A DNA stretch of 64,000 bases from Lunularia cruciata. Its lineage: Eukaryota; Streptophyta; Marchantiopsida; Lunulariales; Lunulariaceae. The notes below the pieces were generated by a model. That model ran no database searches. It was not told the DNA's origin and saw only the letters and a list, made by a program, of their open reading frames with translations. Positions within the stretch are counted from its first letter, which is position 1; the number at the start of each line of letters is the position of its first letter. A program made the position numbers and the translations under genes. The stretch is taken from assembly GCA_948567375.1 (NCBI GenBank), contig OX419757.1, forward strand, positions 74,586,001-74,650,000. The letters run 5' to 3'. Below are positions 1 through 12,140 of the stretch, in pieces.

Positions 1-662
1 CAGTGAACGCCTCCACCCAGGTCACTCCGTTCTTCCTCATGTATGGTGAGCATCCCTTCACACCTTCTAGCTTGATGAAGATCCATCCAATGACTACCAA
101 GGTTGATGCAGTCAACACATTTGTTTCTAGCATCCAATAAGGTGTTGAGAGCGCCAAGCACAAGTTACAGATTGCACAAAATCGACAAAAGCAGTATGTT
201 GATGCACACTGTAGGCACATGGAGTTCAATGTTGGGGATCAAGTGTGGCTATCGACAACCAACCTCACATTAGTTGGATCTTGTAAGCTCAAACCTCGTT
301 TTATTGGGCCTTTCTCAATTCTTCGTTGCATCGGCGTTGTGGCCTATCACCTTGAGCTACCACCACACATGAAGATCCATCTAGTGTTCCATGTCTCCCT
401 ACTACGTAGATATGCTCCCCGCTTAGGCCAAGGTCCTTCCACACAAGACATTCGACCTTGTCCAACACTCATTGATGGCATAGAGAATATGAAGTGGAGC
501 GGATTCTCCAAAAGTGCATGCGTGGTACTTGCCATCCGCGGGTGGAATATCTAGTACAATGGAATGGTTACCCCCTCTATGAAGCAACTTGGGAACTTGC
601 TACCAATTTGGCACATGCACCGGTGTTGGTGCAAGCATTTGAGCAACAATTGCACAACTAGG
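1..662 (+). pseudogene. Ty3/gypsy chromovirus pol 3' end (integrase C-terminus and chromodomain), broken
   Basis: This is the last part of a Ty3 polyprotein and enters the window already truncated. An early frame has the integrase tail with a stop near 138. The stretch from 219 reads in one frame through FNVGDQVWLST, then the GPF-I-R-IGVVAYHLELPP segment and IHLVFHVSLLRRYAP, the usual junction between integrase and chromodomain in chromoviruses. A frameshift near 485 moves to a frame with a chromodomain-like end: EYLVQWNGYPLYEATWELAT, then APVLVQAFEQQLHN and a stop. Chromodomains steer integration to particular chromatin. The in-frame stop and frameshift make it non-functional. An LTR follows after a purine-rich stretch (about 675-687) that could be the polypurine tract. 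Confidence 0.85.
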
Positions 663-689
663 ACGCTGCGTCTTAAAAGGAGGGAGGTC

Positions 690-1416
690 TATAATACCAA
701 GGGTTAGCCATATGATCTAGATGTGAAATTTGGTTTGGTAACATCTAGAATGATGTTATACATGAAGGTCAAAATAGATCAGATAGAAGTATCACCAAAA
801 GAGTACTTCTACTAATAGGGCAAAAACCAAAATAGACTTGAGAACCTTAGAACCAATAGCTAGACATATGATTTAAAGGTGAGAATTGGTTTGGTAACAT
901 TTGGAAGAATGTTACACATGATGGACTAAATAGATCAGAAAGAGATATCACCAAAAGGGGACTTCTACTAATAGAGTAGGAACCAAAATATGCCTGAAAT
1001 CTTTGAAAGCAATTTCGGAGGCCTAAACGGATGAATTAGGCCTCAAAAATGTGCAGATTCCCCTCCCAACAAAGGAAAGGCTAGCCTTCCCTCCTTTATG
1101 CTTTCTCTCGTTGAGAGCTTTCCAATGGTACCTTACTCATGTGATTCTGAGATTCCTACAGGAAGATTCCCTCTGGTCAAAGCTTGTTTGACCAACCAGA
1201 TAGGACCTCAACCAGACAGGTCACCCATCCAAGTAAGTAATCCAAGGGTGGAGCTTGCTAACATGTCACCTATCTGTGTCTCTAATCCTATGGTGGAGCT
1301 TCCTTGGAGGAGATCCTCTTTGTCTATATAATAAAGAGAAGGTGCTCCCTTGGGGCATCGAATGTTTGAGTGTGCAATCTTTGTTTTCTCTCTTCTCTTG
1401 TCCTCGGAGCATTACA
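690..1416 (+). repeat. LTR of the Ty3 chromovirus (copy 1)
   Basis: A 727-bp LTR running from a mutated TGTAATACC start (here TATAATACC) to ATTACA. Four copies of the family lie in the window (690, 2057, 12333, 38998). All share an end-proximal TATA-like TATATAATAAAG and a GGGGCATCG or similar block about 80-100 bp before the end. The first 300 bp hold an internal near-tandem duplication of about 150 bp; each unit contains GGTTTGGTAACAT, TCACCAAAAG and ACTTCTACTAATAG. Confidence 0.85.
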
Positions 1417-2056
1417 TATGGTGAGCATCCCTTCACACCTTCTAGCTTGATGAAGATCCATCCGGTGGCTACCAAGGTCGACGTGGTCAACATATTTGTT
1501 TCTAGAATCCAACAAGGTGTGGAGAGCGCCAAGCACAGATTACAGATTGCACAAAATCAACAAAAGCAATATGTTGATGCACATTGTAGTGACATAGGGT
1601 GCAATGTTGGGGATTAGGTGTGGCTATCAACAACCAACCTCACATTAGTTGGACCTCGTAAGCTCATACCTCATTTTATTAGGGCCTTTCTTGATTCTTC
1701 GTCAAGTCGGCATTGTGACCTATCACCTCGAGTTACCACCACACATGAAGATCCATCCAGTGTTCCATGTTTCCCTACTATGTAGATATGCTCCCCGATC
1801 AAGCTAGTGTCATTACACATAAGACATCCGACCTTGTACAACACTCATTGATGGCATGGAGGAATATGAAGTTGAGCATATTCTCCAAAAACGCATGCGT
1901 GGTACTCTCCATCCGTGTGTGGACTATCTAGTATAGTGGAAAAGTTTACTCCTTCTATGAAGCAACCTAGGAGCCTGTTGCCAATTTAACACATGTATTG
2001 GTGTTGGTGCAAGCGTTTGAGCAACGGGGACATTACGTCTTAAAAGGAGAGATGTC
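1417..2056 (+). pseudogene. Second copy of the Ty3 integrase/chromodomain 3' remnant
   Basis: This segment repeats positions 42-689 at high similarity, starting abruptly at TATGGTGAGCATCCCTTCAC directly after the preceding LTR. It carries the integrase tail (KIHPVATKVD...QKQYVDAH), a stop in what would be GDQVWLS (GD then TAG), a frameshifted GPF/VFHVSLL region and a mutated chromodomain tail. It lacks all upstream pol. The LTR-remnant-LTR order suggests one element that lost most of its interior by deletion, not two tandem insertions. Confidence 0.8.
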
Positions 2057-2815
2057 TGTAATAACAAGAGCTAGCCATATGATCTAGAGGTGAAATTTGG
2101 TTTGGTAACATCTGGAATGATGTTATACATGATGGTCAAAATAGATCAGCTAGAAGTATCACCAAAAGAGTACTTCTACAAATAGGGCAGCAACCAAAAT
2201 AGACTTGAAAACCTTAGAACCAATAGCTAGACATATGATTTAAAGGTGAAAATTGGTTTTGTAACATCCGGATGGATGTTACACATGATGGACTAAACAG
2301 ATCAGAAAGAGATATCACCAAAAGGGGACTTCTACTAATGGAGTAAGAATCAAAATATGCTTGAAATCTTTGAAGGCAATTTAGGAGGCCTAAACGGATG
2401 AATTAGGCCTCAAAAATGTGCTAATTCCCCCCCCCCTTAAAAGGAAATAAGGCTAGCCTTCCCTTTCCCCTACTTTGCCTCATTGAGAGCTTTCCAACGG
2501 TACCTCACCCACGTGATTCTGAGATTCCTACAAGAAGATTCTCTAAAAGATTCCCTCTTGTCAAAGCTTGTTTGACAAAGATAGGACCAGGCGTCAAAGA
2601 TAGGACCAGGATCGATATGTCACCTATCCAAGTAAGTAATCCAAGGGTGGAGCTTGCTGAAATGTCACCTGTATGTGTGCCTAATCCTATGGTGGAGCTT
2701 CCTTGGAAGAGATCCTCTTTGTCTATGTAATAAAGAGAAGGTGCTCCTTTGGGGCATCGGATGCTTGAGTGTGAAATCTGTGTTTTCTCTCTTCTCTTGT
2801 CCTAGGAGTATTACA
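2057..2815 (+). repeat. LTR of the Ty3 chromovirus (copy 2, 3' LTR of the deleted element)
   Basis: A 759-bp LTR from TGTAATAAC to ATTACA, alignable end to end with 690-1416. It has the same 150-bp internal duplication and a C9-type homopolymer near 2428. The TATA-like block reads TATGTAATAAAG. It closes the internally deleted element that begins at 690. Confidence 0.85.
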
Positions 2816-5800
2816 CTACACTTCTATGAAGAGCTACATTTGCCTCTACATATCCTAATTAACATATTTATCTTCCCCTTGTAATTCATGAATTGGAGGA
2901 GTAGAGTATCGGTAAATTTGGCAAACTTCTTGTCTATGTGCTCCTTTAGTCAAATTATGAGCTGATCAAGTTATTTGTTGGAGTAGATCTTTGATGCTAG
3001 AATCTGAATCTATAGCTTCAACTCATGGAGCTTGGTGTGGTGCGGCACGGCCTTACTTGTACTACCTTCTCGGTGAGGCGCACTAGTTGGTCTTTTGTCT
3101 CCTCCATCTACTAGAGTCTCTTTATCTTCTCCTCTTTTAGGCCAATGCATACTGCTTGGGCTTTGACCATCAACTCTCCACTCATTCAACCTTGATTGGC
3201 CTTCTTTTCCTCCTTATTCTTCTTCAATTTGTCTTGCAGCTTTTTGAATTGAAGACATACTTTGGTGTTGTAGTTATTCATATGTACTTCCATCGTTACC
3301 ACATTCACATTAGTTGTATCTAATTTGCTTTGGATGCTAGCGACCTCTTCATCTTGAGATCTCAACTATTCTTCAAGCTCTTGCTGCTTCTGATTCTACT
3401 CAAGCCGAAGGACCCGCATCCCTCCTTATAGCCTTTTTCCTTCTTCATCTCAAAATTCTCCTACATCAAGTTGCTTAATCTTTGACCTTCTTCCTTCTAC
3501 AACTCTCACCTTTGATATCTCTTCCTTTGCCCCTCGTTTTGCCTTAGTTTGATGGGAGTTCTTGAGAAATTTCTTCACCAAGGAGGTGTAGTTTGTTACT
3601 TCCTCATGGCCTTCTTGGTACATGGGCAAGAGCTTCTACCTCAACTCCCAAATTGGTCTTACCAAATGGATGACTAATTGCAATAATGGTGCCTTTGGGA
3701 TGCTTTCTCCTTGGGTAGGTTTTTCTTCCTCCATATAATTCCTTTCCTCTAAAGGTCCTCCTTCTTCCTTGCTTTTGGCCATTGGACCTTTGGCTTTGAG
3801 TAGTTGTCCTTTGGCTTCATGTACTTCTTCCTCTTTAGGTACCCGACCTTTGGCTTTAGGTACCTCACCTTCCACTTTGGGTACTCCTTCTTGTTTGAGC
3901 ATATCTTCTTCCTCCTTGCACTTTGTACCAAGAGGTCCCACTTTTTTGTCAGGTGTGCCTTTGGTGCGGACTGCAGTTTTGGTGCAAAAGTCTTCTTTTG
4001 CATTTGGTTTGGGTTATTGAAGTTCTTCATTGTTTTGTTCTCCATCTACCAATGCAGATTGTGCATTGTCCTCCTCCTCTCTTGAAGACAATACCATGAA
4101 TGTGAGTTCTTGGTGTCTTTGTCCTTCCTTTCTAAAGACACATCAACCACCTATCGGTTCTTCCTTGCCTTGTTTGCTTTCACCTTTGATCTTGTAGGTG
4201 TCAATCCCTTCCTCTTCTTCTTGCTTCTGCTACCTTCAAAAATTACTTATTATTGCTTATTTCTACTTGGGTGCTTTGTACTTGCAATACGTCGCCTTCC
4301 TTGATAAAAGCAACTTGAAGTACTCCCTTTGGATGGAAGTGACTTGAGAACTTTTGCCTTTCTTTGTTGGTAAGGAGATTCACTCCCATGTAGAAATGTA
4401 ACAAAAATGGGGATAGATGTGTCACTCTTCCATCCTTTTTCATGTCTCTACATATACTCTAGGTCAAAGTGTGGAACATGTATGCCCAATTCAGTGATTG
4501 TCCTTGCCATATGAACTCAAAAAATACTTTTGGCTTTGTTGAGGTAGGTAGTTCTCTTTGGCTTGAACAATTTCATGACCACCTCGACAGTGGCTCTTTG
4601 AGCAGGTCATTGTAACTTGCTCCGCTCCACCTATTATTAGTTTAGTTTGACAAAGGAAGCCTTCAAAATCTTCTCCAAGTCCTCGTCTAGTTGATGCTAT
4701 TGAGTCTCCAAGATCATCATTCTTTGGAGAGAACTCTCTAGGCCAAGGATTTTACTCTAGTGCTCCTCAATCTACAAGCAAACAAATTTCCTCTCAAGTT
4801 GCCACTAACAAGATCCTTATTCTCTCCAATTTCTTAGTATCAATTACTTCTGCTTTATAATGCAATGCACATTTGTTTAGCCCGGTGGTCCAAGAATTAT
4901 CTCAAAATTATCTACATTGCCTTGGTGCACTCACTATTTTTCCCCCTCTCACCATGTTATCTCTCTTTTGTATCAAGTCAAAGGGAAGTTTCTATTGCAA
5001 AGGCCTACAAAAAATTGACATCAAAGGTGGACAAAATTCTCAATTGCTTGTGCTCATAACTAAGTTCAATCTCTAGTATGTGAATGATTGCTAACAAGGC
5101 CTTGATTTTATAGCTTTAGCTTATCAATTACCAACATTTAGTGACAAAGTTGTGATTGTGCAATCTCAATCAACATATGCAAATGCTTTAGCATGCAAAT
5201 GGATCTTGATGGCAATTATTTATCCAAGTGGCGGCACATGTAAACTATTGTACTTCCTTTGTGGCCAAAGGTCTTCTAGTCGGAGGTTGGTAGCAGTGAA
5301 GATCGTCGTTCTTGTACTCTTTTGGCATAGACCTTCTTCAAATTCATTTCTTCCATGTGCACTTTCTCCTTGGTGCTCATTCTTCTTATATGTATAGTTG
5401 CTTTCCACTCCAAAGGCAAGCAGTGTAAAACCACTTTATAGCTTCTATGAGCATGTAGCATTGTATAAGCTTAAAAAAGACCATAAGACTATTAAAAAAA
5501 ACTTCTTCATTTTCATGAAAAGGCGATCATTACACATATCATATCAATCTAAAAATTTTCCTTTCTATTTTATTCAAACGATAATATTCTTATCTATAAA
5601 TTAGAATCCAGAAAAGTTTAACATGCATTTGTTGTTTACTAAAGATCTAATAATTAGAAGAAGTAAAATCACTTGTCTTAGATTCTTTTTGAGATGCAAA
5701 TTAGTGCATCTATGCAAGGCTATAGTTGATTCGCAATACAAATACCCCATTTGAACCAAGTTTACAATCCGGTGTTCATTTTTAATTTGACACTTAGGTA
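2816..5800. other. Gene-free stretch with decayed transposon-like sequence
   Basis: No intact gene is visible. 2900-5400 is CT-rich on the plus strand, because the minus strand encodes broken Lys/Glu-rich peptides (listed separately at 3480-4050). Between 5400 and 5780 the sequence turns AT-rich. From about 5800 GC rises into the promoter of the NdhU-like gene. Short open frames on both strands match nothing I recognise. Confidence 0.6.
3480..4050 (-). pseudogene. Lys/Glu/Pro-rich repetitive protein remnant, unrecognised
   Basis: The minus strand reads for about 160 codons as a charged, repetitive protein. Units of the type VPK(A/V)KG(R/E)VPK recur around 3800-3900, followed by QLLKAKGPMAKSKEEGG and an ELR-stop near 3636. 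Similar charged, coiled-coil-like peptides (KKLQDKLKKNKEEKKA) continue in the same orientation near 3200 but are cut by stops. Composition and surroundings suggest an internal region of a retroelement or a decayed low-complexity gene. I assign no function. Confidence 0.4.
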
Positions 5801-6109
5801 CAGTGGGAGTATGACCGCGGCTGAGGAAAACCGGTGACGCGAGTTGCCCGGTCGCTATAATGAGATCAACTCGACAAGAACCGGATTTATCCAGTCATCC
5901 CTCTCATGCCCCGGTTGCCCACAGTCGAGAAGCGGAAGGAGAGGGACGGATAGTGTGAGGTGGGTCCCAGAGCGAATTGAAGCGGAGGACGAGAAGTCCG
6001 AATGGCGATGGCGGAAAATTCCGTGTCGGGGAATTGTGGAAGTGGAGGATTTGTAGGGAGTATAGAGACGCAGAGAATTTGATGCTGTGAGGGAAGGAAG
6101 CTCGCAGCT

Positions 6110-7727
6110 ATGGTGATGGCTCAGTGCCTGTGTAGTTTAGGCACCGTATCGATCGTGTTCGCGTCTCGCCGTCGTATCTGTATAAGAGCTTGCGCCGCTG
6201 CTGAATCTCCCCCTGCTGAAGTTGAAGACTCTGCCGCTGCCTTTGAAGCTTCTGGCTCTGCTCCAGCTGCTACTTCTCCAACTTCACTAGTTTCCAGGAC
6301 TCCTCAGCTTGTGGGTCCTGCCGAGGGCACTGCAGGTAGTTGTCTTTCTTCTGCTTCTGTGGTTTACGTATCTGAGAGAGATGCTCTTTTATTGATTTGC
6401 TTCAAGTTGGGAGAGAGATAATTCATACTCAGAAATATACTCGCAAGTTTTGCTTGGTGTTTCACTGAGAGACTATCTCCAACTCAGGAGGGCAGGCCAG
6501 ACATTATGCTGATCATGGTCATTGTAGAATACAGGGATATTGAAAGTCAACCACTATTCTGTTCTTCGGGTGCCAATTGGAGCATCAAGAGCTCAGGTGC
6601 AATTTCTTTTCTTAGTGATGGATTTTCCTCCTTCGCGATACTGTGCTCTGCCGTTGCAGAGCTCATTCACAGGTTTCTTCTCCTTAGAAATGTTGAGACT
6701 TGCTGAATTTTGGTCGCGCACGTGAGTGGTACAGCTCGGGGTGTTTTTTCACCAAATCGGGGTTGAGGTTTTATGTGTATCTTTTCTTTTGTTGGAGTTG
6801 TAGTCTCAGCTCTGTTATTTGTGGATTCGAATTCATGTGATCAGATATCTCAAGCGTTCAAGGAAAGATGTGAGGAGGTAATGAAATCTGAGGACGAAGA
6901 GGCCTCAAAGGCGGAGCTCCGCGCTTTACAGGTACGTAGTTTCACGAATTTTCTTCAGTCGTTAAATCTCTGAATGTAGGTTTTCTGCGAGACGTAGTTT
7001 TGAGTTTGAGGATATTTCCTTTCACCTTGCATGTCTTACATACTCCTGTAACAACTACAGGAATCTGAGCGCCTGGATAGTTCGTTTTTAAGATACATTG
7101 GCTCCCTTTTTCTCCTCCTGCAGACCTTGTGGTAAACACTGATATCAAGTCTTGTGCAGACATCCTTCGATATTCTGACAACCGACGAAGAAAGAAGGGT
7201 CTACGATTGGGCTCTGCAACGTTTTGAGAACCGCGACGGTACGTACATATGGCCATTTGAGACCGATATCACCCAGAAGCAGAAGTACAACGACAAGGAC
7301 GATGCACCAGTGGTGAGTTGTTCAAACTCAGTTCTCGAAAAAGTGTAATGTGAATTGTTGCTGAGTGAGAATAGAGATAAGCAATGGTATATCAGGTTGG
7401 CCTCGAGGATAGGGCTAGAAGGCCTAGAGCAAAGGTTGTTTGCTGGTCTTGAATATTGGAATATTTTTGTTCTCGATAGGAAGCTCGATCTCTTCTGCTC
7501 TTCTTGATTTGTATTTTTCCCGGCCACCCTCGTGTTTGACAAAGGCGATTGACCTGAAGAGTTCCTTTGGAAAAATCAATAACACATCGGTCTTTCTATG
7601 ATAGATGAGGAGTTTCGATGAAGAAGGAAACAAGAAATTAGCTACATTCCTGCTGGGCTGGGTAGCTATCTCTGTTCTGTTCAGTACAACGATGAACACA
7701 TGGATTCCATACAACTTCAACCCATAG
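6110..7727 (+). CDS. ndhU: NdhU-like J-like subunit of the chloroplast NDH-1 complex
   Basis: NdhU (CRRL) belongs to the stromal electron-donor-binding part of the plastid NDH-1 complex, which accepts electrons for cyclic flow around photosystem I. Proposed exons 6110-6335, 6535-6596, 6845-6931, 7160-7312 and 7605-7727 join in frame to 216 codons, with GT-AG at every junction. The first 75 residues are Ala/Ser/Arg-rich, as in a chloroplast transit peptide. Residues 78-150 form a J-like domain (NHYSVLRVPIGASRAQ ... FKERCEEVMK ... TSFDILTTDEERRVYDWAL) without HPD, then TYIWPFETDITQ. The last exon supplies one membrane helix, about residues 187-206 (FLLGWVAISVLFST), the usual NdhU C-terminus. 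That exon lies 292 bp downstream and is easily missed. A short alternative end, reading from GTTGGCC at 7396 to a TGA near 7451, would lack the helix. Start: ATG 6110, or ATG 6116 in frame. Family assignment is by motif memory. Confidence 0.83.
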
Positions 7728-10700
7728 ATTATTTTAGGAAATGTACAATATAAATTCGATAGGTGTTCTGTGACACACTTGCACCACACTTCTGTCGTTC
7801 AATTGATGCGCAATAAAGCCATCTCTATGCATGTGACTGAAAACTGTTTCGTTCTTTGGAATAATTACGCAGTACATATTAATTTTCTTTCCGCTTTTCT
7901 GGCGACGTTCAAAGAGCACGACCCTATTTCGTTCATCCTACTTCGTCCTTGGAGTTGATTTATTGTAAGAACCGTATTTGGCCACTTGGGAATAAAGCAA
8001 TCAACAAATGCCTTATACGCTACTTCCTTCCCCTCTATCTGGCAGTTTCATACCAAAAATCAAATGCAGAACAGATCAACCAGAATGTTAGTACTCACAG
8101 GTAGTTGTTTCTAGAGATCTAGTCTGAGCAAATTCTTGTAGGCTAATTGTGGATTTGTTGGTCTTCCGAGATAATAAGGAGGTTTTGGAACCTGCCCATG
8201 TTTCACCATTTCTACTTCTCTCTACTGGGTGGAGCGGTGATGTCTGTCAAGGAGCCAAAGGTTCACAGTACTATTCTGTTGTCAACCATTTGAGAGATCA
8301 CTGATACACGGTGTGGTTAAAAGTACTGGTGCCATTATCCAGTACATGCTCCCCTCTCTGAGAATAAGTGCTGCATATTGAATAGACGGTGCCGAGAAAC
8401 AGCTAGAACAGGGAACTTGCATATAGGAGCTTCTCGTGGATATTACATACTTATTACCCTAAGGAGAGCTTTTCAGTATATGTTGATGTTCTCTGGAGAG
8501 GCTACTTAAACCGAACCATTTATGACTGAAACAGGTCAAAAGTCTGCTACAACTTGCAACCTACAAAGACAAAATCTGTATTGATCAACTCCTACCTTCT
8601 AGTCTCCGAATGGTAGAGGTGTGCAACAATCAGTGTAATAGTTCCTAGTAGCACTAGTTTTTTCTTTGCCTTAGTCTGCTCTCTACCACATTCACTTTTT
8701 CCTTACTCTCTTTGGGTCTCACGAAGAGCATCAGGACGGAAGGAGGCAACTTAGAAAAGCTAAATTTCATGCCGTTAAAGGAACCAAGCGGCGGTATATG
8801 CTGGGGAAAGCGAGAGAAGACTTCTAGAGCTGTGTCTTGCAGGTCATGATCATATCCTGTGAACAAGGTATAAACAGATTTCACTCCAGGCACCTAAACA
8901 GTGGGAAGATTGTGTAATTTATTTCAAAAGACATCATCTGTGGATCAGAATGAATGATGCATAGATGTCTCTTTCACCCTCTCTGACCACTCCTCTTTTT
9001 ATCTGAGGGCTAGCTCTCAACCCGGCACCATCAACATAAGCCTATAATGTGCTAGCATGAAAGGTGATCCTCATAAGATCAAGACCGAGGCAATGTTAAA
9101 GCAAAATGTAAATTAAGATTTTCTGTAAATAGATGAAAGTCTGGAGTCGACAAGAGTTTTGTTCACGCCGTTTCTTCTACAATCTGAAGTGGATAAATGT
9201 GTTCAAATGAATTTGCTTTCTATAAGTTGAGGTCTGTACGGGAACTTTATCCGCTCAATCAGCAGACGGTTTAACGTGAAAGTTATAAAAAGAGTACGGT
9301 AAACGTGGAGGCAATTTGAAAACAACGGGTATCAAATTTGTGGTAAAATGACTCGGTTCTGTATGCACGTTAGCTCCATAAGGATTCGGAGCTTTCACAA
9401 GCCAAGTTCAAGAAGCCTGGTACTGTACCAGTTTATAACAATACCCTGTACTTCGACTATGGGCAGTTATGCACAAAACTTGAGGTTCATTGTACGTGCA
9501 AAGGTTTTGTCCTTCACTTTGTTAACTTTACTTGGGATTGTTAAATCGAAACCTCTCTTTGTTAAAACGACCCATTTTCGTACCCAAGCCATTGTCTGTC
9601 AACGAGCAAGCCAATTTTCCACACCCGTTAATTAACTGGACCACGTCATCAGAACATAGGTGGGTCGTTCTAACAAAAGAGTGGGTCGATTTGACAATCC
9701 CGTAAGTTTAAATCCTGCTACGGTTTACATGTTGTACATTCCAGTTCAAGAATATCGCATAGTACACTAACTTCGCCGCAAGAAGTTGGCTATCCGGATT
9801 TGAAAACTTAATCTGGATTCTGCGGTCGACTCGATCCCGTCTTGTACCACAATCAGTAGACAACTACACTACCAGTTGTAATTCTAATGTTGACAGTAAC
9901 ACATCATGTACGGTCTTGAAGTTATTACAGTTACTTATAGTACGTAAAATCTCTGTACTCGTAAACAGACATCTTGAGAACCTGAAACCTGGATCAGATA
10001 AAGCCTAACTGGCAGGATGCTTACAGTCACTTCTGGTAATACAGAATGTAGTACTGTGGTAGCCCAAAGGGCTCACGCGTTAAGCTGTCTCGACAGTACA
10101 AATGTCCTTATTGCACTGTGAATATACGGACTATACTCATAGCACCAAACCTAAGCGCCAAGGTCATGACCCTGTACTTATTTAACTCTTAAACTGCCCT
10201 GACTGCGATGGATTCTAGATTAAACTTGGACAATCTTACGCTTACCCGTTGTATTTGAGCAGCACAAGACAACTGGCCAACGCGCAAAGCCTGACAAGTC
10301 GGTGACTATTGTCTATTCAACCAAGAGCATCAGCATGCTTGGCCACCTTAAATGCAACTTGTTTGACGCATGCTTGGCCACCTTAACCTCGGATCAACCC
10401 CTAGCCTAGCTGGTCGATTACTTCCTGGAACCGTGATGGTTTCAATTAGGACCACAGTTCTTCCCAAAGCACAGGTGTTCAGGCCAATGCCGAAATCCCC
10501 GTAGCCACTGATAGACTCGTTTCATCAACTTGCGCCGTCCTTTTTCATTTTAAGGCAGTTGAAAGGCTATGCTGGCTGTAATCCTCCAGTGAGATCACTA
10601 TCGGATGATCCACCGAGGAGAACTCAAGATCATTTGGTTGAAACACGCACAAAGCAAGGTCACCGGTTATTCTTCCATTGCAAGTCATAGTTGAGTTGTT

Positions 10701-12140
10701 CAGTAACTGCAATTATCAAGACTGGTTATCAACAGAACTACCGACTAACTGCTACAATACCCACTCGGAGCAGATTCCTCAACATATCACTGTAAACCTG
10801 GCGTGTTTTACAACCACAGAGTAGATACATGTTTTACCTTCCGTCAGGAAAGAATAAACGCACCTCGTCGGGATTATCTAAATGCAATGAAATACAACTC
10901 TTTCCACGCATAGCATGAAAACACAGACTCGACATCGTAACCAATTAATATCAAGCAGTTCCAGCACATTCAGCAATATAAGATTTGAGACAAATTTTGT
11001 CGTAAGGAAACGAGACTGAGTGCGTAAAGCAGGGGAAGAAAACGACAGGAAACCAATCGAAAGTTGAGCAGTCAGTAGCCTCAGCGGCGACCGTGAGAAT
11101 CGGTATCACGGCTTGTGAAAGCTGGAAATTGCCATTTCACCGACTGTACCAAATGTTGGTGTCGTTGAAATAGAGAGATAGTGATGGTTTCCGACGGGAT
11201 GCAAAGCGTGTTCCACGTTTCCTTATGTTGCTTTCTCCGGGCCATCCTCCAGAGCAAGCAACCAGTGCAGATCAAATATGCTCGTCTCCCGGTCCTCTAG
11301 TATTTTATCTCCCGTTACTGTCACCGCCATCTTTCGTCAAATATACAAGCACTCCACAGGCGTATTCATAACGTCTGCTTCTTCTCCATCTCTATCCCAT
11401 AACCTCCACTTCAGTCCAATCATACGATGGATTCCATCTTCCTTCACGCGTAGAAGTCAAGTATTAAATATATTAAATAAAATTATATAACTATTTTTAT
11501 ATAGAATGAATAATATATATTTATAAATAATATTTAATAATATGCTGAATACTATATGTTTACTTTATCCATATATATATTATGATTCAATTTATTGTTT
11601 TCTTATGTTTATATTTGTTTCATCTATGATTACCCTTACTGTTACATTAATCGACTATACTGCTCTTCACTGCGTAGAATATATATTTCTCGTGCCTGTG
11701 GACGTTATAATATAGGGGTTGTTGTAAACTTTTCAGTTTACATTGATAGTATTTCAATTTTATAGCATTGCTAATGACAACCACTTGTTTATAAGTTAAC
11801 ATCTACAACCAAATCATTAATTGTATTGAAACTCTGGAATTTCTTAACTATATTTTTTATGGTCATTGAATTTCTGGCTTACGATTCAAAACTTCACATT
11901 TATAGCAAACGGTTTTGATGTGTAATCTCGTGGCCCGTAAAAACCTAGGTGTCATGATTTAAATTACCCAAAAAAATTTCTATGGCTACTGAATTTTACT
12001 TGTAAAAACCCCTTGTACACCTGCATGCGGCCCATAAAATTCTTACATACCATACATAAACTTCCTTACAAGTATAATTGCCATACCCATACAAGTTGAA
12101 TATGAAACCCCCATTGTTTACTATAGTTTGCACTAGACCC
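7728..12140. other. Intergenic region, no gene recognised
   Basis: After the NdhU-like stop come probable 3' UTR and then 4.4 kb of mixed-composition DNA. Open frames are short (under about 125 codons) on both strands, and none shows a domain, a conserved block or convincing splice partners. A 79-codon minus-strand frame at 8654-8893 is the most protein-like but is unrecognised. From about 11460 the sequence becomes AT-rich. 12130-12225 is a purine-rich tract (GGGAGAGGAGAGG and variants) leading into the family B element. Confidence 0.6.
10333..10386 (+). repeat. 19-bp direct repeat pair
   Basis: GCATGCTTGGCCACCTTAA occurs at 10333-10351 and again at 10368-10386, separated by 16 bp. It includes the palindromes GCATGC and TGGCCA. 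No gene context is visible. Confidence 0.9.

Larger units (their letters stand above)
690..2815 (+). mobile_element. Internally deleted Ty3 chromovirus (LTR - pol 3' end - LTR)
   Basis: Two LTRs of one family (690-1416 and 2057-2815) flank about 640 bp of pol 3' end. Everything from the primer-binding site to mid-integrase is missing. The first LTR's terminal ATTACA joins directly to TATGGTGAGC of the interior, consistent with a recombination or deletion junction. Another copy of the same pol end lies to its left (1-662), so the array could also reflect tandem LTR-LTR recombination products. No coding capacity is left. Confidence 0.65.

Noticed and set aside
7396-7454. Exon VGLEDRARRPRAKVVCWS as the end of the NdhU-like protein.
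   Set aside because: In frame, but lacks the membrane helix that the family has and the 7605 exon supplies; kept only as an alternative.
8654-8893. 79-codon minus-strand frame starting MPGVKSVYTLF.
   Set aside because: No recognised family, no splice partner found, short length.
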